From contig JAICKT010000224.1 of the NCBI GenBank assembly GCA_025927795.1, forward strand, positions 1 through 7,288: DNA of 7,288 nucleotides, read 5' to 3'. The notes under the pieces are model-generated. The model saw only the letters and a program-made list of their open reading frames with translations. It was not told where the DNA came from and ran no database searches. A program made the translations under genes and the position numbers. Positions 1 through 7,288 of the stretch are shown in pieces (position 1 is the first letter of the stretch; each line of letters opens with the position of its first letter). The DNA is from Parafilimonas sp. GTDB taxonomy: Bacteria; Bacteroidota; Bacteroidia; Chitinophagales; Chitinophagaceae.

Positions 1-2418
1 CGTTCCTCCGCCTAACACATATTCTCCTTGTTGCCACAAATAAGGAAACGCCAGCAGCTCCGGAAAATCAGGGCGAATCAATGCCGTACCGGATGCAATA
101 CCACCGGGAATATAATACCAGTCTGCCCGGTTAAAACCATACGCCGGAATCATAGAATGTGCGCCCACGCCGGATGCAAATGACGCTGTATTAGAACCGG
201 GATGACAACCTAAAATAAAATTTAATGATGCCAGCATGTAATCATCTGTAACAATATTTGGAAATGCTGCATGCAAAAAATATTGTTTGTAACCGAAGTG
301 TTGAATGTCCCAGCCTGCACCCCAAATATTGGGTTTGTATGGAACTTCGTAAGGTGTTTCTTTTGATTGCGCTTGAATTGTATCAAACAAAATTTTTACA
401 GCATCTGTAATTGTGTTGGTAAATGATGCGTCATTTATCATTGGCAAAATTCTTCCAACAACCCAACCATAATTATTAATTTGTTTTGCAATTACATCTT
501 TGTTTGCGATTAAAAAATCTGCATACTTTTTATCTTTTGTTGAAATGTATAATTCAGTAGCGAGCTCAATTCTTTGACCCGCATATTTTTCTTTTGTATC
601 ATTCCAAACTTGTTTTGCAATGTTTAAACAATCATCAGCCAATGAATCATTAAAGCTTTTCATTACACGATAGGCTGCAGCTAATGCACCTGCCACTTCC
701 AAACTTCTGCCAGGATTATCTTCAGTAAAAACCCAGCGGTCATCAGGAGAATTTGGTAAGCCAACTTGCATTGTTCTTTCACCTGCCGGTACATCGTTGT
801 AAAATTTGTTGTCAGTAATATTAGCTGCATCACCAAGGGTTGTATATTGTTGTAATGTGGGTTCAATAATGCCGCGATAAAACCTGCCCATACTTTTGTA
901 ACCACCAACAATAGATAACAACCCATGTTCAATTTGTTGCAACACATCAGGCTTGCCATCCGGCTGCTGAATTTCTACAACATGTGTTTGCTGATTGATG
1001 CTTGTATTATCATACTTTACATCAAATGTTTCGTATGCTAAAGTCAATCCATAAACCGTTTCTGCCTGCGATTCAACACGTAAATCAAAATCACCTGCAT
1101 CATGCCACCCACCCACATTTAAACCGGGAACAGTTTCACCACTTTTATATTTTGTAAGCGTTGATGCACCTTGTATATATCCGTCAAAATGATTCGAATC
1201 AATTGGCGCCATGCGTGCATCATCCATGTGGCAGAAGCCATGCCATACACGATATTTATCATTCACACGCATGTGACACATTTGCGCCGGCAAAAAATAT
1301 TCAAGTGTTGGCTGCCAAACATTTTCTGCAAAAACACTGTCATTAATTTGAAAAACATTCGTCGCATCACTTCCGTATTTCACTACATACATGCCCGGTT
1401 TTTTTATTTGCGTGAAATCAAACTGTAAATAATGATAGCGCAAGAAATTACCCCAATCTTTTGGTTGCGATTGCAACACATTTTCAAAGCCACCATTTTC
1501 ATTAATGCGTAATAGCGATGCAGTTGTTTTTCTTTTATCATTTGCGTCTAATTCAATCACTGCAATTTTTTGTTGTGCTGGATGATAACCAACCTGCGAA
1601 ACCTGCACAACAGGCTTACTCATCCATCCATCAATGGCATGTGGCGTAACAAGCCATTCAATTGCATTTTTTGTTTTGCCTTTTTGAATGAGTGAACGAA
1701 CAACAAACCAACCATTATTATATTTTCCTCTTCCATCAAGCAATTGCAAATTGTTTCCGTTCAAATTTTCAATCGTCATTCTTTGATTATCACTTTCAGG
1801 TGCAACCGTTAATTTATTTCCTGTTGCCATTGGCGTTACTTGTGTTTCGCCTTCGTCATCAATATAGTTTTGGGTGTTTGCCTGTTGCGGAAAAATGCCA
1901 AACTGCTTATCCATGTAATAGCTCTTTCCAAACAATATTGATGGCAACAGTTCAAAATTGAAATCTACTTTACCGATCCAGTTATCAGGCAATGTGCTGT
2001 CAAGATCAACAATAATTTTAAATGATTTTCCCGCAGGTACAACATGAATAGTATAACCAAATTTTAAATCAGGATATATAACAGGATTAAAACCTTTGCG
2101 ATCAATTGCTTCATTGGGAAATTCCATGTGCACACTTATAGTGCCTGTTGATTTATCAACAACACGCTTACCAACTTTTGGTATTGGTTGCCATTGTCCT
2201 GGAGTTGGATTCAAACGTATATCACCATTGGTTGCAACACGTTCGCCATTTTGTATAACACCAACACCGCCCTGGTGACCTTCAGGATAAAAATCCCATG
2301 CAAGCATCACATTTACACCCTGATATTCGAGGTACTCTTTGCTATTCAAATGCATTTGTTGTTGGGCATGCAATTGAAAAGATAAAAACAGAAAAAAAAC
2401 AACTAAGTATTTTTTCAT
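1..2418 (-). CDS. Glycoside hydrolase family 9 protein with long N-terminal region (3' end outside window)
   Basis: 806 codons are visible from ATG 2418, with no stop before the window edge. A type I signal peptide covers residues 1-18 (hydrophobic core, LHA then QQQ). Residues about 20-265 form a beta-rich region I cannot assign to a family. Residues about 270-360 resemble the cellulase N-terminal Ig-like (CelD_N) domain, starting VSQVGYHP. From about 365 runs the (alpha/alpha)6 GH9 barrel: GGWHDAGDFD has the paired aspartates D440 and D443 that hold the nucleophilic water in this inverting family, and residues about 735-755 (LGCHPGSN) match the late GH9 'LG.NP' region. The general-acid glutamate normally near the C-terminus is not seen; it should lie just past the edge. 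GH9 members are mostly endo-beta-1,4-glucanases, but exo-acting glucosidase and glucosaminidase types also have the Ig-GH9 layout, so substrate is open. The gene is last in the visible cluster and separated from the GH26 gene by 146 bp, so it may be co-transcribed or have its own promoter. Confidence 0.9.
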   Translation of the reverse strand, partial: MKKYLVVFFLFLSFQLHAQQQMHLNSKEYLEYQGVNVMLAWDFYPEGHQGGVGVIQNGERVATNGDIRLNPTPGQWQPIPKVGKRVVDKSTGTISVHMEFPNEAIDRKGFNPVIYPDLKFGYTIHVVPAGKSFKIIVDLDSTLPDNWIGKVDFNFELLPSILFGKSYYMDKQFGIFPQQANTQNYIDDEGETQVTPMATGNKLTVAPESDNQRMTIENLNGNNLQLLDGRGKYNNGWFVVRSLIQKGKTKNAIEWLVTPHAIDGWMSKPVVQVSQVGYHPAQQKIAVIELDANDKRKTTASLLRINENGGFENVLQSQPKDWGNFLRYHYLQFDFTQIKKPGMYVVKYGSDATNVFQINDSVFAENVWQPTLEYFLPAQMCHMRVNDKYRVWHGFCHMDDARMAPIDSNHFDGYIQGASTLTKYKSGETVPGLNVGGWHDAGDFDLRVESQAETVYGLTLAYETFDVKYDNTSINQQTHVVEIQQPDGKPDVLQQIEHGLLSIVGGYKSMGRFYRGIIEPTLQQYTTLGDAANITDNKFYNDVPAGERTMQVGLPNSPDDRWVFTEDNPGRSLEVAGALAAAYRVMKSFNDSLADDCLNIAKQVWNDTKEKYAGQRIELATELYISTKDKKYADFLIANKDVIAKQINNYGWVVGRILPMINDASFTNTITDAVKILFDTIQAQSKETPYEVPYKPNIWGAGWDIQHFGYKQYFLHAAFPNIVTDDYMLASLNFILGCHPGSNTASFASGVGAHSMIPAYGFNRADWYYIPGGIASGTALIRPDFPELLAFPYLWQQGEYVLGGGT

Positions 2419-2564
2419 TTAATAAATTTTTGTTGAAACATCATTTCGGCGAAAGAGGAATCCTTCTGTATGTTAACAAGCTTAAATTTATGAGATGTCT
2501 CGTTCCTCGACATGACGTTCCAAGAGATTATATTTTTAACCAATTAAGAATAATTCAAGTAAGC
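2419..2564. other. Intergenic spacer between the GH26 and GH9 genes
   Basis: This is the only sizeable gap in the cluster (146 bp, against 15 and 29 bp elsewhere). It carries an imperfect inverted repeat described separately. I searched the minus strand for the Bacteroidota promoter pattern (TAnnTTTG at -7 with TTTG near -33) and found no convincing match. No T-run follows the inverted repeat on the minus strand, so it is not an obvious intrinsic terminator. The last bases before ATG 2418 are AT-rich with no Shine-Dalgarno sequence. Read-through from the GH26 gene is the simplest model for GH9 expression, possibly modulated by the repeat. Confidence 0.6.
2432..2524. repeat. Imperfect inverted repeat, possible dispersed palindromic element
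   Basis: The left arm 2432-2464 (core CATTTCGGCGAAAGAGGAAT) and the right arm 2492-2524 (core CTCGTTCCTCGACATGACG) are reverse complements at about 22 of 33 positions without gaps, separated by a 27-bp AT-rich loop containing GTTAAC and AAGCTT sites. Some mismatches become G-U pairs in RNA. The wording of the arms (TCATTTCGGCGAA... and ...CGTTCCTCG.CATGACG) resembles short intergenic palindromes I recall as scattered in Bacteroidota genomes; this family link is from memory and unverified. It falls wholly between two genes. It could be a decayed non-autonomous mobile element, an mRNA-stabilising or attenuating hairpin, or simply degenerate spacer DNA. Confidence 0.55.
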
Positions 2565-3551
2565 TCAATATTTCACTTCATCGTGCGTTAACACTTGCGG
2601 CAAATCGTAAATCTCGTTTACGTGTTGTTTGTTATTATAAGGCTCATTAATAAATGCATTCCATACAAGAAACCAACTCCACTTTGGCTGCGACTGTAGA
2701 ATTTTTACTGAAGGCAACTCTCCTACTTCAGTTAGTGCAACTAATTTTCCTTTGCTCAATTCAACTAAATCATTGTAATTTTTTTGCTCGTAATCCATGT
2801 GATAAACATCAGAGCCTAACACATCAACATAATCATTGCCGGGATAATAATCTTTGTATGCATACGCTTCATCACCGGGAATATCACGCGGACCGTTTGC
2901 ACCCCAAACCCAAATTAAATTATTCAAGTGAAAATGATTTGTATAACGGTCATACATCATCTTCCATAATTTTTGAATTCCATCTTTGCCTTTCTTATCA
3001 CCCCACCAAAACCAAATTCCATTCATTTCATGATAAGGTCGCCAAAGAATGGGAACATGTGCACTGTCTAATTGTTTTAAATAACCTGCAACTTTATCAA
3101 TTTGTGCAAGCCAGCGTTTATTCAAATCAGTTCCTTCAGTTGTTAGTTCTTTCCATTGCACATCTGTAAGTTTTGCCTGCACACTTTCTTTCCATCCATA
3201 CGGCGGATTATCAATTGGTCTTCCCTGGTGCCACATTAATGTTATAATAAAACCTTCTTTATATTTTTCTATCGCTTCGTTTACTACTTCCTGTCCCGGA
3301 TCTTCTGTTCCGTGGAATATGAAATCGTTTCCCCAAACAGCGGGATATTTTCCAGTGATATTTTTTACTGTATCAAGCCAACGTTCATCACCATGCTCGC
3401 CACTTAAAATGTATTTGCCATTGATGCTGTATAAATAGTTGAATAATTTTTTTGCTTCAGGAGAAGCATTTTTATTTACAGGTTGAAATGATTGCGCAAA
3501 CGAAGATGCATAAACAAACATCATCAATAAAAACCAAAGTATGTATTTCAT
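2565..3551 (-). CDS. Secreted glycoside hydrolase family 26 endo-beta-1,4-mannanase
   Basis: Complete, 328 residues, predicted to hydrolyse beta-1,4-mannosidic bonds in mannan, galactomannan or glucomannan by a retaining mechanism. Residues 1-19 are a type I signal peptide (core LWFLLMMFVY, cut SFA|QS). The rest is a single clan GH-A TIM barrel. The acid/base is E175 in WRPYHEMNG, followed by the aromatic WFWWG stretch typical of GH26 mannanases; the nucleophile is E275 in ALTEVG. LMWHQGRP (105-112) is another family-typical segment. There is no carbohydrate-binding module, lipobox or C-terminal sorting domain, so a soluble periplasmic enzyme is likeliest. Start ATG 3551 lies 15 bp after the GH97 stop and gives an intact signal peptide; no Shine-Dalgarno is present, as is usual in Bacteroidota. 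GH26 also holds lichenases and beta-1,3-xylanases, but the HEMNG...WFWWG pattern favours mannanase. Whether it is endo-acting or releases mannobiose cannot be read from the sequence. Confidence 0.94.
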   Translation of the reverse strand: MKYILWFLLMMFVYASSFAQSFQPVNKNASPEAKKLFNYLYSINGKYILSGEHGDERWLDTVKNITGKYPAVWGNDFIFHGTEDPGQEVVNEAIEKYKEGFIITLMWHQGRPIDNPPYGWKESVQAKLTDVQWKELTTEGTDLNKRWLAQIDKVAGYLKQLDSAHVPILWRPYHEMNGIWFWWGDKKGKDGIQKLWKMMYDRYTNHFHLNNLIWVWGANGPRDIPGDEAYAYKDYYPGNDYVDVLGSDVYHMDYEQKNYNDLVELSKGKLVALTEVGELPSVKILQSQPKWSWFLVWNAFINEPYNNKQHVNEIYDLPQVLTHDEVKY

Positions 3552-3566
3552 AATCGCAGGTTATAA

Positions 3567-5537
3567 TTATTTAACGGCATCAATTCTTGCAACCCAACCA
3601 CCACCATTTGAAAGCTGAATTTTTATTTTATCTCCTGAAGTAATATTTATTGTTTCTTTTTTATAATCCGTTGCATTCCTGTCAGCATTTACGCCATCTT
3701 TAAACACTTCAGCAGTATAGTTTCCGGCAGGCAAAAAAGAAAAATCAAGCGTAAGCTCACGTGCATTCCAGTTGCTCATTGCACCAACAAACCATGTATT
3801 ATTTTTCTTTCTTGCAACAGCCACATACTCTCCCACTTTACCATCAAGCGGCACAGTTTCATCCCACGTTGTAGGAACGTTCTTAATAAAATCTGTACAC
3901 TCTTGTTCCTTCATATAAGTTGTTGGATTATCAGAAAGCATTTGTAAAGGCGCATAAAAAACAATGTATTCTGCAAGTTGATTGCAACGTGTTCCTTTCG
4001 CCATCGGGTTATCATTAATTGGTCTGAACGTTGCCTGCGTTGCATTACGCATTGCGCCAGGCGTATAATCCATCGCACCTGCAAGCATGCGTATAAAAGG
4101 AATGCTTGTTGTATAACGTGGCTGGTCTTCATCTGCCCATTTAAAATTTTCCAACCCTTTTACACCTTCGTAACCGATAACATTTGGATAAGTTCTTGGC
4201 AAACCTGTTGGTTTAAAAATGCCATGAAAATCTACCATCAATTTATATGCTGCAGCTTCTTTTGCAATTGCATAAGTTGATGCAACAACAAGCTGGTCAT
4301 CACGATCAAAAAAATCTATTTTGAAACCTTTCACTCCCATTTTTGAATATACTGCAAATGCTGAATCCATTTGATGTGAAACAGCGTACCATGTTGCCCA
4401 GATGATAACACCAATATTTTTTTGTTTGCCGTAATCAATTATTGCCTGCAAATCAAAACCAGGTTTTATTTTTAAAAGATCAAGATCATCAGACCATCCC
4501 TCATCAATAATTATATAAGAAAGTTTATTTGCTGCTGCAAAATCAATGTAATATTTGTATGTATCTGCATTGATGCCTGCTTTAAAATCAACACCTGTAA
4601 TATTCCAGTTGTTCCACCAATCCCATGCAACCTGCCCAGGTTTTACCCATGAATAATCTGTTAATCGTGGTGGCGAAGCAAGTTTTTGAACTATGTCACA
4701 ATTCAACAAATCTTTATCTTGTTCGCTAATAACAACAACCCGCCACGGAAAACTACGTGTGCCATTTGTTTTGGCAATATAGTCTGCTCTTTCTGTGGGA
4801 ACATAATTTATATGCACAATATGCGCAGCAGTTGGGTATGGCGCATAAACAGCCTTTAATCCTTTTTGTGTTTCATTTAAATTAAGATACATGCCGGGAT
4901 AATCTTCAAGGTCGGCTTCAAGTATGGCAACTTTTTTTCCTTGTCCAACATCAACAAGCAAAGGCAGAAATGCTAATGAATCCTTGGGAAATTCTGAAAG
5001 ATGTATTTCATGATACAATGCTTCAAAAGATGAGTTGAAAATTTTGCCATCTCGATAATCCCATTGAATAGGAATGAAAGCTTTATCATCATCTGCGAAA
5101 TTGAAATTCGCTTCTTCATTTTTTATGATAATGCTGTCTTTCTTTTTTGTGAAGAACCGATAAGCAACCGCATCATTATACACACGAAAGATAATACCAT
5201 AATCGCCTTTGCAGTTTAAGGTGATCTGGTTGTATTCATCAGCAATAGTATCTTTTATATAATTAATTGCATGAATAACATTACTGATTTTTTCTGTTTT
5301 GGAAGAAGTTATAATTGCATTATCGCCCAAAGCTTCATTTTGCAATTGCAATGAAAACGCAGATGGCGTAATTATCTGTTGACCCTTTTGCTGTACCGAC
5401 CATTGTATTTTGTTACCAGCTTCTACATGTAAAATAATGTTACCATTTAAAGATGTTATATCAAAAGTTTTTGCTTTTTGTGCTGATAAGATTGCAACAG
5501 ATAAAAAAGAGAAACTAAATAACAGAAGGTATTTCAT
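3567..5537 (-). CDS. Glycoside hydrolase family 97 enzyme, probable retaining alpha-galactosidase
   Basis: Complete, 656 residues, the usual size for GH97. Residues 1-19 are a type I signal peptide (LSA|QK). Residues about 22-285 form the N-terminal beta-sandwich, about 295-555 the TIM barrel (WDWWNNWN at 305-312, IIIDEGW at 342-348), and about 560-656 the C-terminal beta domain (VGAMSNWNARELTLDF, ending GGGWVARI). GH97 contains inverting alpha-glucosidases (SusB type, with a catalytic-base glutamate and no acidic residue at the barrel nucleophile site) and retaining alpha-galactosidases that use an aspartate there. Here GFKIDFFDRDDQ places D408 at that site, and E457 in GYEGVKG is the likely acid/base. 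I therefore infer removal of alpha-galactosyl groups. This fits the adjacent mannanase gene, since mannan side groups are commonly alpha-1,6-galactose. The gene lies 29 bp after the upstream glycosidase gene and 15 bp before the GH26 gene, so co-transcription is very likely. Alpha-glucosidase activity or another alpha-linked sugar remains possible. Confidence 0.93.
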   Translation of the reverse strand: MKYLLLFSFSFLSVAILSAQKAKTFDITSLNGNIILHVEAGNKIQWSVQQKGQQIITPSAFSLQLQNEALGDNAIITSSKTEKISNVIHAINYIKDTIADEYNQITLNCKGDYGIIFRVYNDAVAYRFFTKKKDSIIIKNEEANFNFADDDKAFIPIQWDYRDGKIFNSSFEALYHEIHLSEFPKDSLAFLPLLVDVGQGKKVAILEADLEDYPGMYLNLNETQKGLKAVYAPYPTAAHIVHINYVPTERADYIAKTNGTRSFPWRVVVISEQDKDLLNCDIVQKLASPPRLTDYSWVKPGQVAWDWWNNWNITGVDFKAGINADTYKYYIDFAAANKLSYIIIDEGWSDDLDLLKIKPGFDLQAIIDYGKQKNIGVIIWATWYAVSHQMDSAFAVYSKMGVKGFKIDFFDRDDQLVVASTYAIAKEAAAYKLMVDFHGIFKPTGLPRTYPNVIGYEGVKGLENFKWADEDQPRYTTSIPFIRMLAGAMDYTPGAMRNATQATFRPINDNPMAKGTRCNQLAEYIVFYAPLQMLSDNPTTYMKEQECTDFIKNVPTTWDETVPLDGKVGEYVAVARKKNNTWFVGAMSNWNARELTLDFSFLPAGNYTAEVFKDGVNADRNATDYKKETINITSGDKIKIQLSNGGGWVARIDAVK

Positions 5538-5566
5538 TGCAGCGTATTTTATTTTTATTGATAGTT

Positions 5567-7288
5567 TTAAAAAGAAATTAATGTTATATAACTATCGCTT
5601 TCCATTTTAAATTCAGTCTTACCATTTACAACATGAATTGCAGTTCCCTGTTTCATATTATCATTTTTATTGGTAGTATAAATGTGCAATTGCTTTACAG
5701 TAACAGGCAAACCGGTTAGTGTTGCAGAGCGCGCTGCACCATTATTTACAATGTGAATTGCATAAGCATTTTGTTTATTATCACCTTGCGCGGCGCATGT
5801 TATAAACGATGCGTTAGTTGTAACAGGCATCGCATATAAATCTTTTGGAACAGAAGCAAGTTGTTTTAAATTCCAGAAGCGTTGACCTGGATGCAACGAA
5901 TCATTATTACCAAAAATACCGCCACCAATCAACGGCGAATAATCTGCTGTTAATTGCCATTGCAAAATGCTTAAAGGCTCGCATATGCTTAACAATCTTA
6001 CATAAAGATTTATTTCTTTTAATGCATAAATCTGTTCCTGAAATATTTGCGGATAATTCCATGCGGCTGCATCAATACTTCCTTCGCCAACAATTAATGG
6101 AAGATGCATTTGCGTTGCTGCATCTCTCCATTTTTGCAATGTTTCTGTATCCCATCCGCGCCATGAATGAAAAGAAATAGCGCCAATGTAACGATGCGTT
6201 GCTGTGTCTTTCATTGCAGGATAAATAAACGAATATGTTGTTGCATCAGAGTTATCACCCAATAACATTTTTGTTTGCAATCCATGCGATTCAAAATAAG
6301 CGCCCAAGCCTTTTATTAACGTTGCATGCTCTTCTCCTGTTTGACGAATGTTTATACCAAGGTCTGATTCATTAAACGAAAATAATTTTACATCAACACC
6401 ATAATTATTTTTTAAATACAAAATATAATCTGTGATAGATTTATAAATTTCCTGTGCTTTTGTTGAATCAATCGCGTTGCCCCATGGTTCGTTTGGCTGA
6501 TGACGAAAATGCAACTCGCCAACTACAGCCCACTCTGGCGGAAACCACGCCGTAAGAATAATTGGAATATTCATCTTGCTTAAACGTTGCGCCATTTCCA
6601 TTGATTCTTTTACATGCGGATGCAACTTGCCGGCTTTCGCAGAATCAATGGGATTGCTGTTTTCAACAGGTTGCCATAACATCCACGGCATTTCAACACG
6701 TGCATAAGCAACACGCATATTATTCAAACAATAATCAATAACCTGCGGATCTTCTTTCGGATTTTGAAGTCTGAAATTTCCACCAAAGCCGGCAAACAAT
6801 GAACCTGTATCTTTTGTGTTTAATGTAAATGTTATTGGTTTTTTATCTACTGTTCCAGATGCTTTAATTATAAAAGTTTTTTCGCCTGTTTGTTCGTTTT
6901 GTATGCTGCCGGTTTGCAATGGAATGTATAAATAAACATTTTCATCATTTTGCTTTTTAATGATGACGGATGAAGATGAATCGAATGTAATTCGTAGTTG
7001 TCGTTGAGTTGATATACAATTTATTATTGTTGCAGTTGCCTGCATATTTTTATTAAGAGATAATACAGCATATTTGTTTTGTTTGTTTTGATTTGTTGTA
7101 ATAATGCTTCCATCTTTATAATATGCTGATGGAAGCTGAATACAGAAATAAAGCTGTGTTGAATCAGTTGTTTTTTTTGAAGTAAACTGCACATTTATTT
7201 TTGCTTCGTGTTGCTGAACATTTTCAATTACATCTTCTTTAAAATAAAAGCTGTCAATCTTTGTTGTTATAGTTTGTTTATTGCCATC
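5567..7288 (-). CDS. Clan GH-A retaining glycosidase, GH30-like (5' end outside window)
   Basis: 573 codons are visible, in frame and open to the right edge; the true start and any signal peptide are beyond it. A GTG at 7192 can be mistaken for the start, but the same frame stays open for 32 more codons upstream. Counting from the edge, residues 1 to about 155 look beta-rich without a recognised motif; about 160-475 form a TIM barrel opening with FAGFGGNFRL, reminiscent of the GFGG motif of GH30 enzymes; about 480-573 form a C-terminal beta-sandwich of the kind that packs on GH30 and GH39 barrels. The catalytic pair is clear by pattern: acid/base E307 in FSFNESDLG and nucleophile E402 in IVGEGS, 95 residues apart as in clan GH-A. 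PPEWAV and SFHSWRGW add to the active-site cleft. The linkage cleaved is unknown; context suggests a hemicellulose component. The stop lies 29 bp before the GH97 start. Family GH30 is a best guess; clan GH-A is firmer. Confidence 0.85.
   Translation of the reverse strand, partial: DGNKQTITTKIDSFYFKEDVIENVQQHEAKINVQFTSKKTTDSTQLYFCIQLPSAYYKDGSIITTNQNKQNKYAVLSLNKNMQATATIINCISTQRQLRITFDSSSSVIIKKQNDENVYLYIPLQTGSIQNEQTGEKTFIIKASGTVDKKPITFTLNTKDTGSLFAGFGGNFRLQNPKEDPQVIDYCLNNMRVAYARVEMPWMLWQPVENSNPIDSAKAGKLHPHVKESMEMAQRLSKMNIPIILTAWFPPEWAVVGELHFRHQPNEPWGNAIDSTKAQEIYKSITDYILYLKNNYGVDVKLFSFNESDLGINIRQTGEEHATLIKGLGAYFESHGLQTKMLLGDNSDATTYSFIYPAMKDTATHRYIGAISFHSWRGWDTETLQKWRDAATQMHLPLIVGEGSIDAAAWNYPQIFQEQIYALKEINLYVRLLSICEPLSILQWQLTADYSPLIGGGIFGNNDSLHPGQRFWNLKQLASVPKDLYAMPVTTNASFITCAAQGDNKQNAYAIHIVNNGAARSATLTGLPVTVKQLHIYTTNKNDNMKQGTAIHVVNGKTEFKMESDSYITLISF

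Noticed and set aside
681..959. Minus-strand open frame of 92 codons inside the GH9 gene, with hydrophobic stretches
   Set aside because: It is out of frame with the continuous GH9 reading frame, which has recognisable family motifs on both sides and no break.
2432..2524. Intrinsic terminator after the GH26 gene
   Set aside because: The arms are only about two-thirds complementary, the GC content of the stem is modest and no T-run follows on the minus strand.
2298..2591. Plus-strand open frame of 97 codons spanning the GH9 start, the spacer and the GH26 end
   Set aside because: It overlaps two well-supported genes on the other strand, and its middle (MRCLVPRHDV) is only the translation of the inverted repeat's right arm.
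2654..3169. Plus-strand open frame of 171 codons inside the GH26 gene
   Set aside because: It is antisense to a gene with intact catalytic motifs. The translation is rich in His, Cys and Leu with no domain pattern.
5538..5566. Promoter for the GH97 gene
   Set aside because: The 29-bp gap is too short for a full promoter plus leader and shows no Bacteroidota -7 motif; co-transcription explains it better.
5845..6180. Plus-strand open frame of 111 codons antisense to the GH-A glycosidase
   Set aside because: It is a shadow of a gene with conserved catalytic residues, and has no motif or independent context.

Overview
The window reads as a carbohydrate-degradation gene cluster from a Bacteroidota chromosome, probably a relative of the Chitinophagaceae (family placement is inference). 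The AT-rich DNA, the lack of Shine-Dalgarno sequences before the starts, and three signal peptides that all end in Ala-Gln (the Bacteroidetes 'Q-rule', in which signal peptidase I cuts just before Gln) support this. All four genes lie on the minus strand, so transcription runs from the right edge to the left edge. Coding density is very high and no plus-strand gene is credible.

In order of transcription: (1) 7288-5567, the 5'-truncated gene for a retaining glycosidase of clan GH-A, GH30-like, with N- and C-terminal beta-rich regions; (2) after 29 bp, 5537-3567, a complete glycoside hydrolase family 97 enzyme whose motifs fit the retaining alpha-galactosidase branch rather than SusB-type alpha-glucosidases; (3) after 15 bp, 3551-2565, a complete family 26 enzyme with a mannanase-type active site; (4) after a 146-bp spacer holding an imperfect inverted repeat, 2418-1, a family 9 enzyme with a large unassigned N-terminal region, cut off at its 3' end by the window edge.

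Taken together, a beta-mannanase (GH26), a likely alpha-galactosidase (GH97), a GH9 beta-glycanase-like enzyme and a GH-A exo- or endo-glycosidase would suit the breakdown of a galactosylated plant mannan such as galactomannan or galactoglucomannan. Substrate assignment is inference from family and context. The three complete N-termini carry type I signal peptides without a lipobox, and the complete proteins lack a recognisable type IX sorting domain, so the periplasm is the most likely site of action. No SusC/SusD pair, regulator, RNA gene, CRISPR array or insertion sequence is visible here. The cluster looks like part of a larger polysaccharide utilisation locus extending past both edges. 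No radically new system is evident; the best leads are the unassigned N-terminal domain of the GH9 protein, the loosely placed GH-A enzyme and the intergenic inverted repeat.
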